From NCBI GenBank assembly GCA_019787685.1, contig JAHNUO010000033.1, positions 186,001 to 250,000 of the forward strand: a stretch of 64,000 nt of DNA, read 5' to 3'. This document shows positions 13,481 to 25,435 of the stretch, in pieces. The stretch is from Chiua virens. Its lineage: Eukaryota > Basidiomycota > Agaricomycetes > Boletales > Boletaceae. Both the position numbers and the translations under genes were made by a program. The stretch's first letter is position 1; every line of letters begins with the position of its first letter. A model generated the notes under the pieces. That model searched no databases. It was not told where the DNA came from and saw only the letters and a list, made by a program, of their open reading frames with translations.

Positions 13481-15067
13481 CAGTGGCTCAAACAACTGTC
13501 CCAATGTTTGCACGTTTTTCACTAAACACAATAAAACACAGTAACCACTAAACCTTACCCAGACCTGTGGGAATATGAAATATAGTACCTACTCCTGGCT
13601 TTCTATTGGACCAAGGGTCAAAGAATTTGAATAAGATTTGATGAAATGGCAATCATTTCAAAATGATCACTCATTGGGGCAGTTTTTTGACTTTATATAA
13701 ATGTAAGTATTTAATATTTGGTATGACCTCCTTTGCCTTGATAACAGCTTCAAGCCTTCTATGCATGCTTTTAATCCATTTCTAATGCTATTCTGCACAA
13801 ATATTCCCCCACTCCTCTACTAACCTCTCCTATAAATGATAAACTCCTTTAGGGGCACTTTTATAAGCTAAAAGTCATTTTTTGAGATGATTTCAGGTAT
13901 GTTCAAAGGAAGTGAGGTTTAGAGACTGTGCAGGCCAATCTAAAGATCCAATCTCCTGATCTTTGACCCAGGTCTGAATTCTTTTAGAGGTATGCTTGGG
14001 ATCATTATCTTATTGAAAAATGATATTACCTTCTGAAATTTAAAATTCTTTGATGTTTTCCAGAAACCCCTGCTATGAAATTGTCACATACTGCTCAGCA
14101 TCTATCCTTCTGTACATCTCACTCTAAACTCCCACTCCATTCCATCCTATATAGGCCCATAGCCTCCTCTATGCTTGACTGTACCTCTAGCAATCAACTA
14201 CTCTCCTGCCTTTTTCCACACATATGCTTGTTTATATGACCCAATCCTATTGACTTTAGTCTCATTTAACTATATGACCCTTTTCCCACCCTCCACAGTC
14301 CAATGCTAGTATTTGAAAGCATAGGCCAACCATCCTTTCTTGTGACTCTTGAAGAGAAGAAGTTTTTGTTCTCTACCACAGCTTTCAAAGAGGCTTCCCT
14401 GAGGGTATTTCTGGCTATCTGATGGTAGAGAGGAGTATCAATAATGGTATTGATAAGTATAGTGAGCTGAACAGCATTTTTGGCCTTGCCAGTAATGATC
14501 TATTGTACAATAGCCCTTTTGCTGGTAAATGAAAACTTTAAAGGGTGACCACCAAGATGTTTAGTCTTGTCTAGCTGGATTTCTTGAAGGACCCTAGACA
14601 CTATAGACTTGCCCAGACCAGTTTCAGAGGTTATTTTCCTGGAAGAAAGATTAAGGAAAGGGAAGAAGACATTATTGTCCCTTAAGAGCTGGAGATAGGT
14701 TTCATAATGATGATAGGGAAGTTACTATGGAATAGTGGGGTTTATATGGTGCTAGCTGATGATAGTTACATAAATATAACATGATAGAACCATTATCAAA
14801 TGTATGTAAGTACTTTCCAACATGTTAGGGTCTGATATATGTAATCCAAACTTAAAGTCAAAGAACTGTCCCAATGAGTGATCATTTTGAAATGATTGCC
14901 ATTTCATCAAATCTTATTCAAATCCTTTGACCCTTGGTCCAATAGAAAGCCAGGAGTAGGTACTATATTTCATATTCCCACAGGTCTGGGTAAGGTTTAG
15001 TGGTTACCGCGTTTTATTGCGTTTAGTGAAAAACATGCAAACATTGGGACAGTTGTTTGAGCCACTG
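13481..15067 (-). mobile_element. Decayed Tc1/mariner-like element, family B, copy 1
   Basis: The ends are inverted repeats, CAGTGGCTCAAACAACTGTC at the left and its complement at the right, each next to a TA dinucleotide (13479-13480 and 15068-15069), the Tc1/mariner target. The inverted similarity continues inward for about 200 bp (through GGAATATGAAATATAGTACC). On the minus strand the interior holds a transposase relic whose pieces read DNDPKHTSKRV-like and WPAQS-like blocks with many stops. Two further copies of the family are at 37.5 and 46.1 kb in the opposite orientation. Confidence 0.8.
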
Positions 15068-15257
15068 TATCTTCCCAGTTTGTCAGTCTATCTGGTACTG
15101 TGTCCTGTCTAGTCCAGGCTAGTCTACTAGTCTATGACAGTCTTTGACAGACTGTCCAGCTCTGCCTTGATTGTGCAACTGGAGCTATCTTCCCAGCCTG
15201 TCAGTCTATCTGGTACTGTGTCCTGTCTAGTCCAGGGTGGGAAAGAATAGGACCAGA

Positions 15258-15647
15258 CTAAAGGGTTTTGTCCAGGTCTAGACAATTGGGAACCTTACTG
15301 TAGGTCTCTGTAAGGTTCATTGTGCTGGCCAATACTGTCCAGTTGTGTCTAGAGGGAGGCTGGTTTGCTAATGCAGTCACCTGTTCAGCCTGTGCAAGAT
15401 CACCTGGATATGCACACATCGTATCTTCAGCTGGGCCTTGACCTCTACCCTCATAAGCTGATGAGGACTCTGCCTCATTGAAGGTCATGCGCCAGTGCTT
15501 CTTATGATGGTAGATATCTTTGGCCCTACTGAGCATGCTTGCAAGGCCCTTCTTGTTTTTCTGGCAGGTTTTTCCATGCTTGGTGAAAGTGCTGACATCA
15601 GAAAAAGAACACCCACATGTACATAGTTGAGAGAATGTCTGTGACAT
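15258..15647 (-). pseudogene. N-terminal zinc-finger fragment of a Plavaka-type transposase
   Basis: The minus-strand frame begins with an ATG and contains a C2H2-like finger, CSFSDVSTFTKHGKTC, followed by a basic helix, GLASMLSRAKDIYHHKKHWR. The combination 'C..C..xF....FxxHxxxC' plus 'L..xLxKAKEVYxxKKxRR' is the usual N-terminus of Plavaka-like transposases in Agaricomycetes. It ends after about 129 codons with no catalytic region attached, so it is a fragment or a first exon whose partner exons are lost. Confidence 0.55.
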
Positions 15648-15699
15648 GGGTCATGGAAGTGGGAGTGGGTCTTTGTATGTAGCATGTGCTAATGACATG

Positions 15700-16436
15700 G
15701 ATTTGAACTTGGACTCAACATTTGTGGGATCAACCTGAGAGCCTGAGAAATGCATCCAAATCCAGCACATCGCAAGCAAAGTCAGTAAATGCTAACTGTG
15801 CATTGAAGGGTTAGTGCGTTCGGTTCAACACCAAGTAAGTAGCAGTGTATGGAATGTCCACACCATCTTTTTCCTATCTTGGCATCTGAACTGGGCATTG
15901 AAGTTGCTCCTGTGAGAACAACAAGATGATCATGATAGTCTTTTGGGCCAGACCATAAACTTCACCTGGACTTATTAATACTTTTGATAATCTAAGACCA
16001 TGATCATCTTGTTAGCTACCTCATGGTACTCTCCAAACCACACATATTATTCATTGAACCTGCTATAGCATACCTGGTAACTATACACTGATGCAAGTGA
16101 ATGCCCATATGTACCTACATATGCAGGTTCTGCATGCAGAAGCTGGTCACTTTCATTATGGTCACTCTCCCAAGATAGGTAAGGCCCGGATTGCACATTG
16201 CACACCATGCCATAGACGCATGTAAAAATGGATTCCCGAAAGCAAGGTAAAGAGCCATTCCAGGCACTATGTCTGGTAACTCCAGGAGGCAAATTCTTCC
16301 AAGTTGGATTGATATTGTAGTATGCCATGGGTATGTTTGGCTGGGTAACTCTGGGAGGCAAATTCTTCCAAGTTGGATTGATATTGTAGTATGCCATGGG
16401 TATGTTCAGCTGGGAACATATGTAAGAAAAGGTCAT
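15700..16436 (-). other. Open minus-strand region of unknown function
   Basis: A minus-strand frame (about 16047-16440) reads through two 23-residue copies of a segment containing IPMAYYNINPTWKNLPP and then SLPCFRESIFTCVYGMVC. I do not recognise it. It is probably part of the same decayed transposon as the zinc-finger fragment on the same strand. Confidence 0.35.
16285..16422 (-). repeat. 69-bp tandem duplication inside an open frame
   Basis: Two head-to-tail copies of a 69-bp unit start at 16285 and 16354 (GGAGGCAAATTCTTCCAAGT in each). The unit length equals 23 codons, so the minus-strand frame stays open through both copies. They differ by only a few bases, so the duplication is recent relative to the surrounding decay. 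Confidence 0.85.
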
Positions 16437-16446
16437 ACTGCCAACT

Positions 16447-16801
16447 AGGGACCTGCGTGGGTATGGGTATGGGTTGGATTTTGGATACCCATACCCATAC
16501 CCATACCCACGCTGTGGGTACAGTGGGTCTATAGCAAGGTGAGGGTGATGATGATGATGGCTTATCATGAGTGAGTGAGGTTTAGCTAAGTTAGGATAAG
16601 GTATAAGATAGCAGAATGAGTATAGATATGATGTTTAGAACAAGGTTTAGTCTATAGTTTAGGCTTGGTACTACTAAACCCATGGGTACAGTTTTTGATA
16701 CCCACAGGAAAACCCATACCCATGCTGTGGGTATGGGTTCTTGGTAGGTATGGGTATGGGTATGAGCTCTGATACCCATGGGTGTACCCATGTAGAACCC
16801 T
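16447..16801 (+). mobile_element. Small non-autonomous TIR element (MITE-like) with 10-bp TSD
   Basis: The element begins AGGGACCTGCGTGGGTATGG and ends GTACCCATGTAGAACCCT, imperfect terminal inverted repeats. It is flanked on both sides by ACTGCCAACT (16437-16446 and 16802-16811). It is 355 bp, has no coding capacity, and is full of GGGTAT/ATACCC hexamers that can fold back on themselves. A 9-11 bp target duplication is typical of Mutator-like elements, so a MULE-derived MITE is the best guess. A partly similar start, AGGGACCTGCATGGGTTTAT, occurs at 19984. Confidence 0.7.
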
Positions 16802-16869
16802 ACTGCCAACTGTCTACTAGGATTATTGATTAATTTTTAGTCCTGCAAGCGCTACAGGGTATTATTTAT

Positions 16870-17583
16870 GTGAGAGTCAACTGTAGTAACATTTCAATAG
16901 ATGATTCCCAGGGTATCGGATGGACAATTTTGGTAATCACCCCACGGCCCTACCATGGCATTTGTTTCTGGACTCAGAGTCTCAGACATTTTACTCATAG
17001 CACATCACAAGCGAGTAGGTTTACTGCATCAATGACTCGCCAAGGTCTTGGACAGACATATTTGGTAGTTACACTGCCCTGTGACACACAGGTAAGTATG
17101 TTTTATCAACGACTTGCTAAGGTCATTACTGCATGTCTTCAGTTCTATGTATTGATGGTGTCAATTACCACTCAGTCATGGCAAAATGTTCAGATTGCCA
17201 TCCTGCCAGGCAATTTAGGAATAATTTGAGGGCAACATTGGGACCCTCAATAGTTTCTCAGTTAATGAGATAGTACATTGTAATCTATTTATCACCTTGA
17301 TCGGGAAGACTATGAAGAGATTGGAATCCAGTATACCCTTCCTAAATGATATGCCATAGATTTGACCATATCTTGGGAGGGGATTCATTAACATGACTTT
17401 CAAGCTGCTAGGAACACTACCTTGATCATTTCTTCCATCCAACTACTAATATGGCCTACTATATGGGTCTCAACTTAACAGGTCTCGACTCATTGTTCTC
17501 CAATGCATTGCCCACGAACACTGAGAACATGATTGGCAGCCTCGTCAATAACTTACTTCACAACTTTCCCAAGGATCACACTG
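16870..17583. other. Spacer, no recognised gene
   Basis: A plus-strand frame at 16870-17229 is open for 119 codons but shows no family signature. It ends shortly before the solo LTR at 17.58 kb. Confidence 0.4.
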
Positions 17584-18245
17584 CGTTACAATTTCTTTCT
17601 TTTCTTTGACTTGTACTACTTCGCTTTACTTGATACCTAGGTATCCTTGTATGCTCATCCGTACTTCATCTCTTTTCACTTTACAAAACCAGCATCAGCA
17701 TTACCTGCATGCTTACTCATTTTCTCTTTCATCATTACCCAATGGCATCATACTTAGTCATCTCACTTTCACCATTGTCCATTGCCTTTGCATTGTACGA
17801 TTCCCTTTTGGCCTTTGGCCCTTCTGCTCTTCATGGCCACCCCTTTTGGACACTTGGTCCGTGCACAGTTCTTGTAGTATAAATACCTCACAGCAATACT
17901 CTTGTACACTAGTCTTGATCTCTGCAATCTAGCTGAGTATCACTGCTCCTCTCAGGAACCCCCCGACACTTGACCCTTGACCCTCAACACCTACAGCCAA
18001 TGCCTAGGTTTCACCTTGATCACAAGAGGAAGACCCTTTGTCCTTCAGATATAGATTCCCAAAAGGACGCTGTCAGCAATCCCTGAGTTCTACCTTGTCT
18101 CCACTGTTGGCAATATACTAACAGCAGTTCTCCTTGAATTCATATAGCGCACCACATACCAAGTGGTGGTTGTTTGAGTTATTGCAGCCACTTGGTACTT
18201 AGTGCTTTGCGGCTATGCTAGTTTCTACCCAGAGCTATTGTAACC
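17584..18245 (+). repeat. Solo LTR, family E, copy 2
   Basis: This copy has the same internal order as the other E copies: GTTACAATTTCTTTCTTTTC, TTGACTTGTACTACTTCG, CTTGATACCTAGGTATCC, a TATAAATACC box near 17878, and AGAGCTATTGTAAC at the end. The terminal bases differ slightly (GCGTTAC... and ...GTAACC) and I see no clear target duplication, so the ends have mutated or been trimmed. Confidence 0.75.
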
Positions 18246-19690
18246 GTGGTGCCACAGCTGGTCAACGACGTGACACTTGACAGCTTGTTCAATGATGTAC
18301 CGCCTGACTCTTCTCAAACTCTTCCAATCCCTCTATCTTACTCTCCCCCACTTCACAATGGTGGTGGCAGCGGCACTCTTACTCAAATGCTTGTGGACCA
18401 TTACAGTCATAATCATCCCTCCAAAGAATCCATGCAAGCCAACTTGCAAGTGCCTGTCGGTGGAACCATACCTAGCAATGTACCACCTGTGGCGCCAGAG
18501 CCTGAAAGCAACATTGTTCAGTTACAAGACTCTCTGGACACCACAATTGCATTCATCTGCAATCAAGGAAGTGAGTCTCAAATTTGTATTTTGAGATTAA
18601 TGCTAAATATACTATTACTAAACAGTACCTTTTCTATGCATTCTCAAAGCGACAAGCTACAACTGGAAGGATCTTTCAGGATATCTTTCCACCCTTGCAT
18701 GGAAATACATAGCCTGAGAACACTTTCAACCATGCTCAACTGCATTTTGGCAGGGTGAAATCATGCAATTGTACTGTGTGTATTGACAGAAAGGGAGAGA
18801 ATTTGAAGAAGGTGAGCCCAACTAGACCATCAATCCATACAAAACTAATCTGACCATCAACAGTCCTGGTCCAGTTAGAACTTCTTAAGAAAACCATTTC
18901 TGCAGTCATGCAACTCAATGACTTGAGATTCACAGATGGGTTAGCTACATTTGTAAGTACTTGCACATCACACACTGACATCACTACTTGCTAATGCTTA
19001 TCAGCTGACAGAGGATATGCCACACCATGTCTGAACCAGGTTGACCCTTGCTACCAAGGCTATTGTCATCGAATGATTCCAGACCACCAGTAGTGCAGCA
19101 AACTTAGACTGGGCTCACTCTTCAGTCAAATGGAAGGAAGAAACCCACAGATTCCCTCTGTTCCATGTGTATCAATCATACCCGGATTCCATCAAGGAAC
19201 AGGTAAGTGTACTCAGGGATTGATGTGTCTCTGGGTTCGAGTCATCTATCACACAGGCATTCTATTTTGAAAGTATGACTCCAGAAATGTTTCTCAGTTG
19301 GGCTTTGTGGCCAGAGAACTCCAAGGAATTTTTCGGCATTTTCACCAAAGTTATAGGCCCCGACAGTTTGTTGTACTTACAGCCGCTATGATGCCTGGAC
19401 ATGGACCACCTCATTTTCTCCTGCAGCATTGTAAGTACAACATCCTACCCTTTTTCGAGAATAACTCTGAACATGTACTTCATCAGCTTCTTACTTGTCT
19501 TGAGTTTACCACCAACAGAGCAAACAGGCCAGCTGTCGCTGCTTGGAAGAACTTGACTACCATGAACATTGATCATGTCACCCAATTCTTTTGCAACATT
19601 ATTGTAGGTAGGCTCATAACCTTGTTGGCTGATAGTAGGATTGAAATGATGCTGAGTAATGTCGTGATGAATGCACAAGATAAGTAGATG
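18246..19690 (+). CDS. Unknown protein, multi-exon, probably decaying
   Basis: A plus-strand frame starts at 18246 directly after the solo LTR and encodes a serine/proline-rich stretch ending IAFICNQGS at a GTGAGT donor (18570). Further open blocks with plausible splice sites follow: ANLDWAHSSVKWKEETHRF then FPLFHVYQSYPDSIKEQ ending at GTAAGT (19203), and after a CACACAG acceptor, ESMTPEMFLSWALWPENSKE. I do not recognise the family. The conserved splice signals suggest a real gene once existed here. Stops between blocks suggest it is no longer intact. Confidence 0.4.
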
Positions 19691-21130
19691 TGTCTTGCGA
19701 CATTCAGACTTCGATGATGGAATGCCATGAGTGCTGTCATAGTGATTCTGCTTTACCATGTGTATGATATCAACTGTAACATCCCTATCTACCTGATGCT
19801 CATCAAGCATATGAGCACAGCTCAAGCCAGTATCCCTTTTAAGTGCATAAGTCCAACCTTTCGACTCTAAGTAGTTCAAGTAGTACATGAAAAACAAGCT
19901 ATAATAAATAATACAGGACATTACAGATGGCTGGTGATCCGAGACTGATCATCTTCATTTTTGAGTGTACAATGATGGCCCATAGGGACCTGCATGGGTT
20001 TATCCACAGGTGTTCACTTGCACCAGCTATAGACCTGTGGGGCAGGTATAGGCAAGGGTAAGGGTCAAGCCTTGATTCGGTGGTTGTGATGACAATGAGG
20101 CTACAACCCCATTATCACAATTATTGCGTTGTCGTTGGCAGTGGCGGTGACGGATAGCAAGATGAGGGCACTAGGTGGGGCGAGGCAAAGGCAACAGGGA
20201 TGAGGGCAAAAGGCTGTGGTGACAGCGACAAAGACGCAACAAGCATGGCTTTCATTGTGTTGTCATCTGAGTTGTCAGATAAGGCAAGGTGAGGTGAAAG
20301 GCAGTCATGACAACGAGGGCGACGACATGATAACTGCAGAAGTTGTTGCATTATCATTGTTGTCATCAGTTGGAGGGGGCAGGGGCAAGGGGGACACAAT
20401 GAGCCTGAGAGCAAAGGGGTGGTGGTAGGGTGACAAAGACAAGGGCAGGCAGGAACAAGGGCAATGAGGGTGCAATCACAACAACAACAAGACAACTGAA
20501 CTATGGTTATCACATTGTCATCATGATCACCAGTCAGTGAGGCAAGGGCAGAGGGCAGAGGGCAGAGAAAGTTGAGCATGGACCAAGGGTCCAAAAGGGG
20601 TGGCCAAGAAGAGCAGAACAGACAAAGGGCCAAAGGAGTTGTATGGAGCGGGGCACTGGACGGATGAAGGTATAAAAGGTAAAACACAGAAGCTGTCCAA
20701 ATGACAGCGGAAGTGAAAGCGATCCCTATCAGATCAGGAAGCGGAAGAAAGGAAGCAACGATGGAACAACAGGTTGAGCTGGAGTTGCATAATCGGATCA
20801 AAGAAAGGAGAGGTAAACAGGGTAAAGGGTTAAGCCCTTGCTGAGTAATCCAGAGCAAGGGTAAGCCCTGCAGATTGAACATAGGAGATACCTGTAGTAC
20901 CGAGCATAGTGAAAGTAAAGTAAAAGGCGAAAGAAAAGATGAATCGTAAGAGTAGGTTAAAGGGAGGGATGGGTGAGGTGTAGGAGGGTGAGGGTAGTGT
21001 GGTGGCATCATTATCTTGCCACATTGACCCAGCAGCAGGTGAAGGGAAAACTTGAAGGCTCCAAGTTGGGTGAGCCAGGTGCAGGCGGTGATGTTAAGAA
21101 GACAGCAATGGTGAGGACATATGATCAATG
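19691..21130. other. Low-complexity region, including an LTR-E fragment
   Basis: No credible gene. The 335-codon minus-strand frame at 20121-21128 is an artefact of purine/pyrimidine-biased, repeat-like sequence (GGGCAGAGGGCAGAGG, ACAACAACAAGACAAC) and has no domain. Around 20575-20645 the minus strand matches the middle of the E-family LTR (GGCCACCCCTTTTGGAC preceded by CTTCTGCTCTT-like sequence), so at least that part is an old LTR fragment. Confidence 0.5.
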
Positions 21131-23823
21131 ATCATTGAAGCTTGAAGTCTGGTGAAAGATGTGGTCCAGAACTTTGTGGCTATGTCACGTGATATTGGAT
21201 TTTTGTTTGCATGTGCTGGCAAGTCTATGCAAGTCTGTCCTACTCCTCCACCACATGCTAATCAGAGAGAAGAAGAAAAACAGAAAAAAATGTAAGTGTC
21301 ATCCCATTTGCTCACATGCTCACACCACCACCAGTGTTGCACAATGACACAGGGTCACACAGGCCCATCAGGAAAATATACACTGACTTTTTGGGCTTGT
21401 TCTGGGTAGCATACAACTTTTCTTAACTTTTCTGTATTCGCAGGGCAAGCTGTCATCCTGTACCACCACCATCACAATGATGTCGATGAGTGCAGCAGCA
21501 ACACTATCACAACGAGGCTGGGATGGGTGGGCAGGTTCAGTGGCGATGCCACCATATAGCAACACTAGTATGTCACTGAACAACTCGGACATATCCGTGA
21601 GTGCTTTGATATTTCTCCATGATGCAAACTGAACATAATGCCAGTGAAAACTATTCTTTTGATTATCTGCTTACCGAGCCTTGTAGGCCTGAATAATCAT
21701 TGCCTCCACAATGGCTCTGCAAACATATACAGGGGTGTTGGTGAAGACATTCAAAGTTTTTGATGTCCCCATTCCTTGTATCAAGTTCATCCTGTGCAGA
21801 ACTGGTTTGTCGCTGATTCAGACTGTTCTGACAACTTTCAGCTTTGTATCCTCCACTACACATCAGGAACAGTGCAAATAACCTAGCACGACCTAGCTGG
21901 TCTAGTGACAGACTGGGTAGATCATGCTAGGTTGGCTAGACCATAGTTGAACAATTCCAGTGTGTGCTTGAGCTTCTGACCGTTAGCCTTGCATCACGTA
22001 CAGATAGTGGTGCTTACTGAGGCAGCACACAATGCCAGTGCACCAAAAGGCTTTCTGAATGCCAAAAACTGATTGGCTCCCACCTGCTGGAGGTGCTTAG
22101 TGAGAATCAACGTCATGAGAGGGGCTTCCCAAGCCCCCTTCATGTTCTAACAATAGATGTTGCATAAGCAACTAATGGTGGTGAATATTGAATGCATCCC
22201 GCTTACCTCAGGGTCCTTGTAAATGAGTGGAAACATTGGTTTATCATCGCTGTCACTGATGAATGGGACTTGAGATTTCACAAATGCTAACCAGGCTTTG
22301 CAATCCTTGATATACTCAGATGCTTTGAAGTATTGTTCCAGACAATAAATCCCGTGTTTGCCTATATCACTGCACCATGTGTTGAGTTGGTCACATGCCT
22401 GGAACAAGTCCTGTCATGATGTCACCTCATTTAGAATAAACACCTACTATTTTTTTGATTGCTGGATACTTGGTAACATCAAGATGAGCGTCTCCTGAGT
22501 CAAAGATGTCGTCCCACAGCTGTTGGATTGTGGGCTTGAGATCCAGGTTCTCATTGGCACCAAAGGGGTCATCTGTGGACCCAGCCCAATCAACGAGAAG
22601 ACAGATCAGGGTGTCTGTCACAACTTTTTTTTCACCATGATAATGCCGCCAGCTTACAACTCCTTATGACTGCCTTAAATGTCCTGCCAACCCCGTTTTG
22701 GCATTACAAGGCTCATTATAAGTCCATTATGATAGCATTTCAATGTAAAAAATTATCTAATTTTCTCCAATGTGCACCACAAGGCATTATAATGCGGTAC
22801 AATCTTATGGTAATATATGGTAATCTATTCTCATCTCCACAAAAAAGTTGCGACATTCCATTGACACTTTGCGACCAAGGTGTCTTCGATGAGGAGATCC
22901 TTGACTTTCATGTCCCTCAGTGCCTTTGAGATTGATTGTACCCCTGGGCCCTGTGCAACCTCCATTCCTGGCAATGTATGATTAACATTCGCCTTGAAAA
23001 CCTTCAAACCCATCTATGAGAGACCAAAACACACTGCAAATGCCATGCAACCACATGGTGAGTATGTATTGCTGACAGTTATTAATGACAACTCATGGAT
23101 TCGGTTGGTTGTGCCACAGCTGCCAAATATCCACCTCCCTCAGACTCTTGCATTCCACTGCTTCCTAGCTTTCTGGCTTTTTGGGCTGCCTCACGCTGCT
23201 CGATCATGTTGGTTCACTGGTAATCAGCCTCCTTGATTTGTTTTGGGGTTAGCAAGGTACGAGGTGCACTGACTCATGAAGTAACAGCAGCCTTATCTTT
23301 CCTCGACATAGGCGTGATCTGAGTTATCTGGGTCACACCCACTCCTTTGGTATAATTGATTTTTTTCTTCCAATCTTTTGACAGGCTACTAGTGAATTGT
23401 GTACCCTTTTTCAGCCTCTTTGATGTGGGTCTTTCGCAAACAATGTTGACGGTGAGTAGTACCTCCCTCATTCAAAACTTACACTCAGAATTCATTCCCT
23501 TTGGCCTGAAGGTCTAAGTTGGCAGGGTTTGAGTTGGCAGGGTTTGCAACTTGCTTCTGGACTGTGTTATTTGTAGGAGTGGTTTTCCAAGCATTTCCAA
23601 TATCCTCATGCAGGCTACAAGGCTTTTCACACTATAATGTAGTAAGTGTGGTTCTTTGTTGTCCAATCTGGGCCACTTACAGTTGTGTTGAAGCTAGACT
23701 TTGGTTGATTGTGGCATTCAGCATTGCCACCATCATCACCTTCACTTTCATTTGAATCAATCCGGGCCACTGCATAGGTCCAGCACAGGGCACGAGGATT
23801 TTTGCCACACTACAAATAGTAAG
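21131..23823. other. Fragments of an unknown gene, mainly minus strand
   Basis: Minus-strand open blocks at 22427-22621 (LICLLVDWAGSTDDPFGANE and LKPTIQQLWDDIFDSGDAH) and 22147-22407 (ACDQLNTWCSDIGKHGIYCL and FISDSDDKPMFPLIYKDPE) have protein-like composition and lie consecutively. They could be two exons of one gene. I do not recognise it, and no start or stop can be assigned. The rest of the stretch shows only short frames. Confidence 0.35.
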
Positions 23824-24531
23824 TGTTACAATTTCTTTCTTTTCCTTGACTTGTACTACTTCTCTCTACTCGATACCTAGGTATCTTTGTATGTTCATCT
23901 GTACTTCTTTTCTTTCACCCTACATAACCAGCATCGGCATCACCCACATGCTTACTCTTCTCTTTCATGTCATCATCCGATGGCATCACTCTTACTCATT
24001 TCATTTCACGTCATCATCCAATGGCATTGCACTTAGTCATTTCACCTTCGTCATCATCCATTGCCTTCGCATTGTACAATCCCTCCTTTTGGCCTTTTGC
24101 TCTTCTGCTCTTCTTGGCCACCCCTTCTAGACACTTGGTCTGTGCACCAGTATAAATACCTCACAGCGATACTCTTGTACACTAGTCTTGATCTCCACAA
24201 TCTAGCTGAGTATCCCTGCTCTACTTGGGAACCCCCCTTGTGACCACTCAACCCTTGACCCTTAACTCTCGACCCTATGGCCAATGCCTAGGTACCATCT
24301 CAATTACAAGAGGAAGACCCTTGGTCCTTCGGGTATAGATTCCCAACAGGACACTCTCAGCAACGCCTGAGTTCTACCTTGTCTCTACTGTTAAGCGATA
24401 CACTAACAGAAGTCCTTCTTGAACTCTTACAGCACGCCATGCATCAAGTGGTGGTTGTTCGAGTTATCGCAGCCACTTGATCCTTAGCACTTTTGCAGCT
24501 ATGCTAGTTTCTACCCAGAGCTATCGTAACA
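23824..24531 (+). repeat. Solo LTR, family E, copy 3 (5-bp TSD GTAAG)
   Basis: It starts TGTTACAATTTCTTTCTTTT and ends GAGCTATCGTAACA. It is 708 bp and flanked by GTAAG at 23819-23823 and 24532-24536. This is the best preserved copy: a perfect target duplication, the CGATACCTAGGTATC palindrome and a TATAAATACC box near 24150. No internal retrotransposon sequence is attached. Confidence 0.88.
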
Positions 24532-24539
24532 GTAAGTGC

Positions 24540-25430
24540 TATGCTTCATGAGCCATAGCTTTGAACATACTGATTCTTTTGAACCAACATTCATGTATTC
24601 AGACTCTGACACAGGGTCTGTGGTAGGTTCCATTTGCATGTCATCGTCAGGTCCTAATCTGTCCCCTTCAGCCTGAGGTGCAACAAGATTATTCATCTCA
24701 TGCTTGGCAGGGATTCCTGACAATTTTTGTCAGCAAGCTATCATTGAGCATTTTAGAGGCTTGGTTAAGTCCTTGCCTGTCTCTGGGTCTTGTGCGTGTT
24801 GGAGTGCACCCACCCCTCTTTTGTGGATGTTCTGGTGCAACTCAGATATGTATCATCCTCATCCCAGAGCTGATCTTCCATTACAGCAATAGCTAGAACC
24901 CTTTCACGTCATTCATTGGCCACCTGGTCTTGCACCTTGGCAGCGGCAACAACCTCACGTGCTTTGTCAGCATTTTTCTGGGCGGTAGTGCAGCATTTTT
25001 GTGTGTTTGCCCAGATGATGGCTATAGGGTCAACATTGGCATGTTTGTGGATGGGGCATGCCATGACAGTACTGCAAAAGAAAGAGAGACAAGGGAGGTA
25101 AGACCTTGCATCTGGACCTTTTTTTTACTGGCTAACAGAATTTTTTGGCCACCGACCCAACACATTTTCATCTCCCTCAATAAAAGTCCCTTACATGGTG
25201 ATCTTTTTTGCATGGGCTAACGTATTCCAAATTACTTGTTTAGCACAAGGTTGCCCCCTCAAGAATGGAGACCCTTAGCATGGCAATCTTTTTCCTCTGC
25301 CCAATGTATCCTGCAGTGCCCACTCAGCATGCCAACAGTCACCCTGAAATTGTTTGTGGAACTAACAACACTTATTCAGAATCTATCTCTGTGCTTTGCA
25401 ACATCACTATGTCTCCCCCCACACTACTGA
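24540..25430. other. Spacer between LTR and transposase relic
   Basis: Several overlapping frames (24678-24896, 24930-25220 plus) are open but lack recognisable motifs. They could include the first exons of the transposase that follows. Confidence 0.35.
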
Positions 25431-25435
25431 ATCAC

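Noticed and set aside
16447..16801. Telomere-like array from GGGTAT hexamers
   Set aside because: The hexamers are few, interrupted, inverted relative to each other and bounded by a target-site duplication, so a transposon fits better than an interstitial telomere.
20121..21128. 335-codon minus-strand open frame, the second longest single frame in the window
   Set aside because: Composition is dominated by Leu/Pro/Ser/Cys/Thr from biased, repeat-like DNA; no domain, no start context, and part of it is an LTR fragment.
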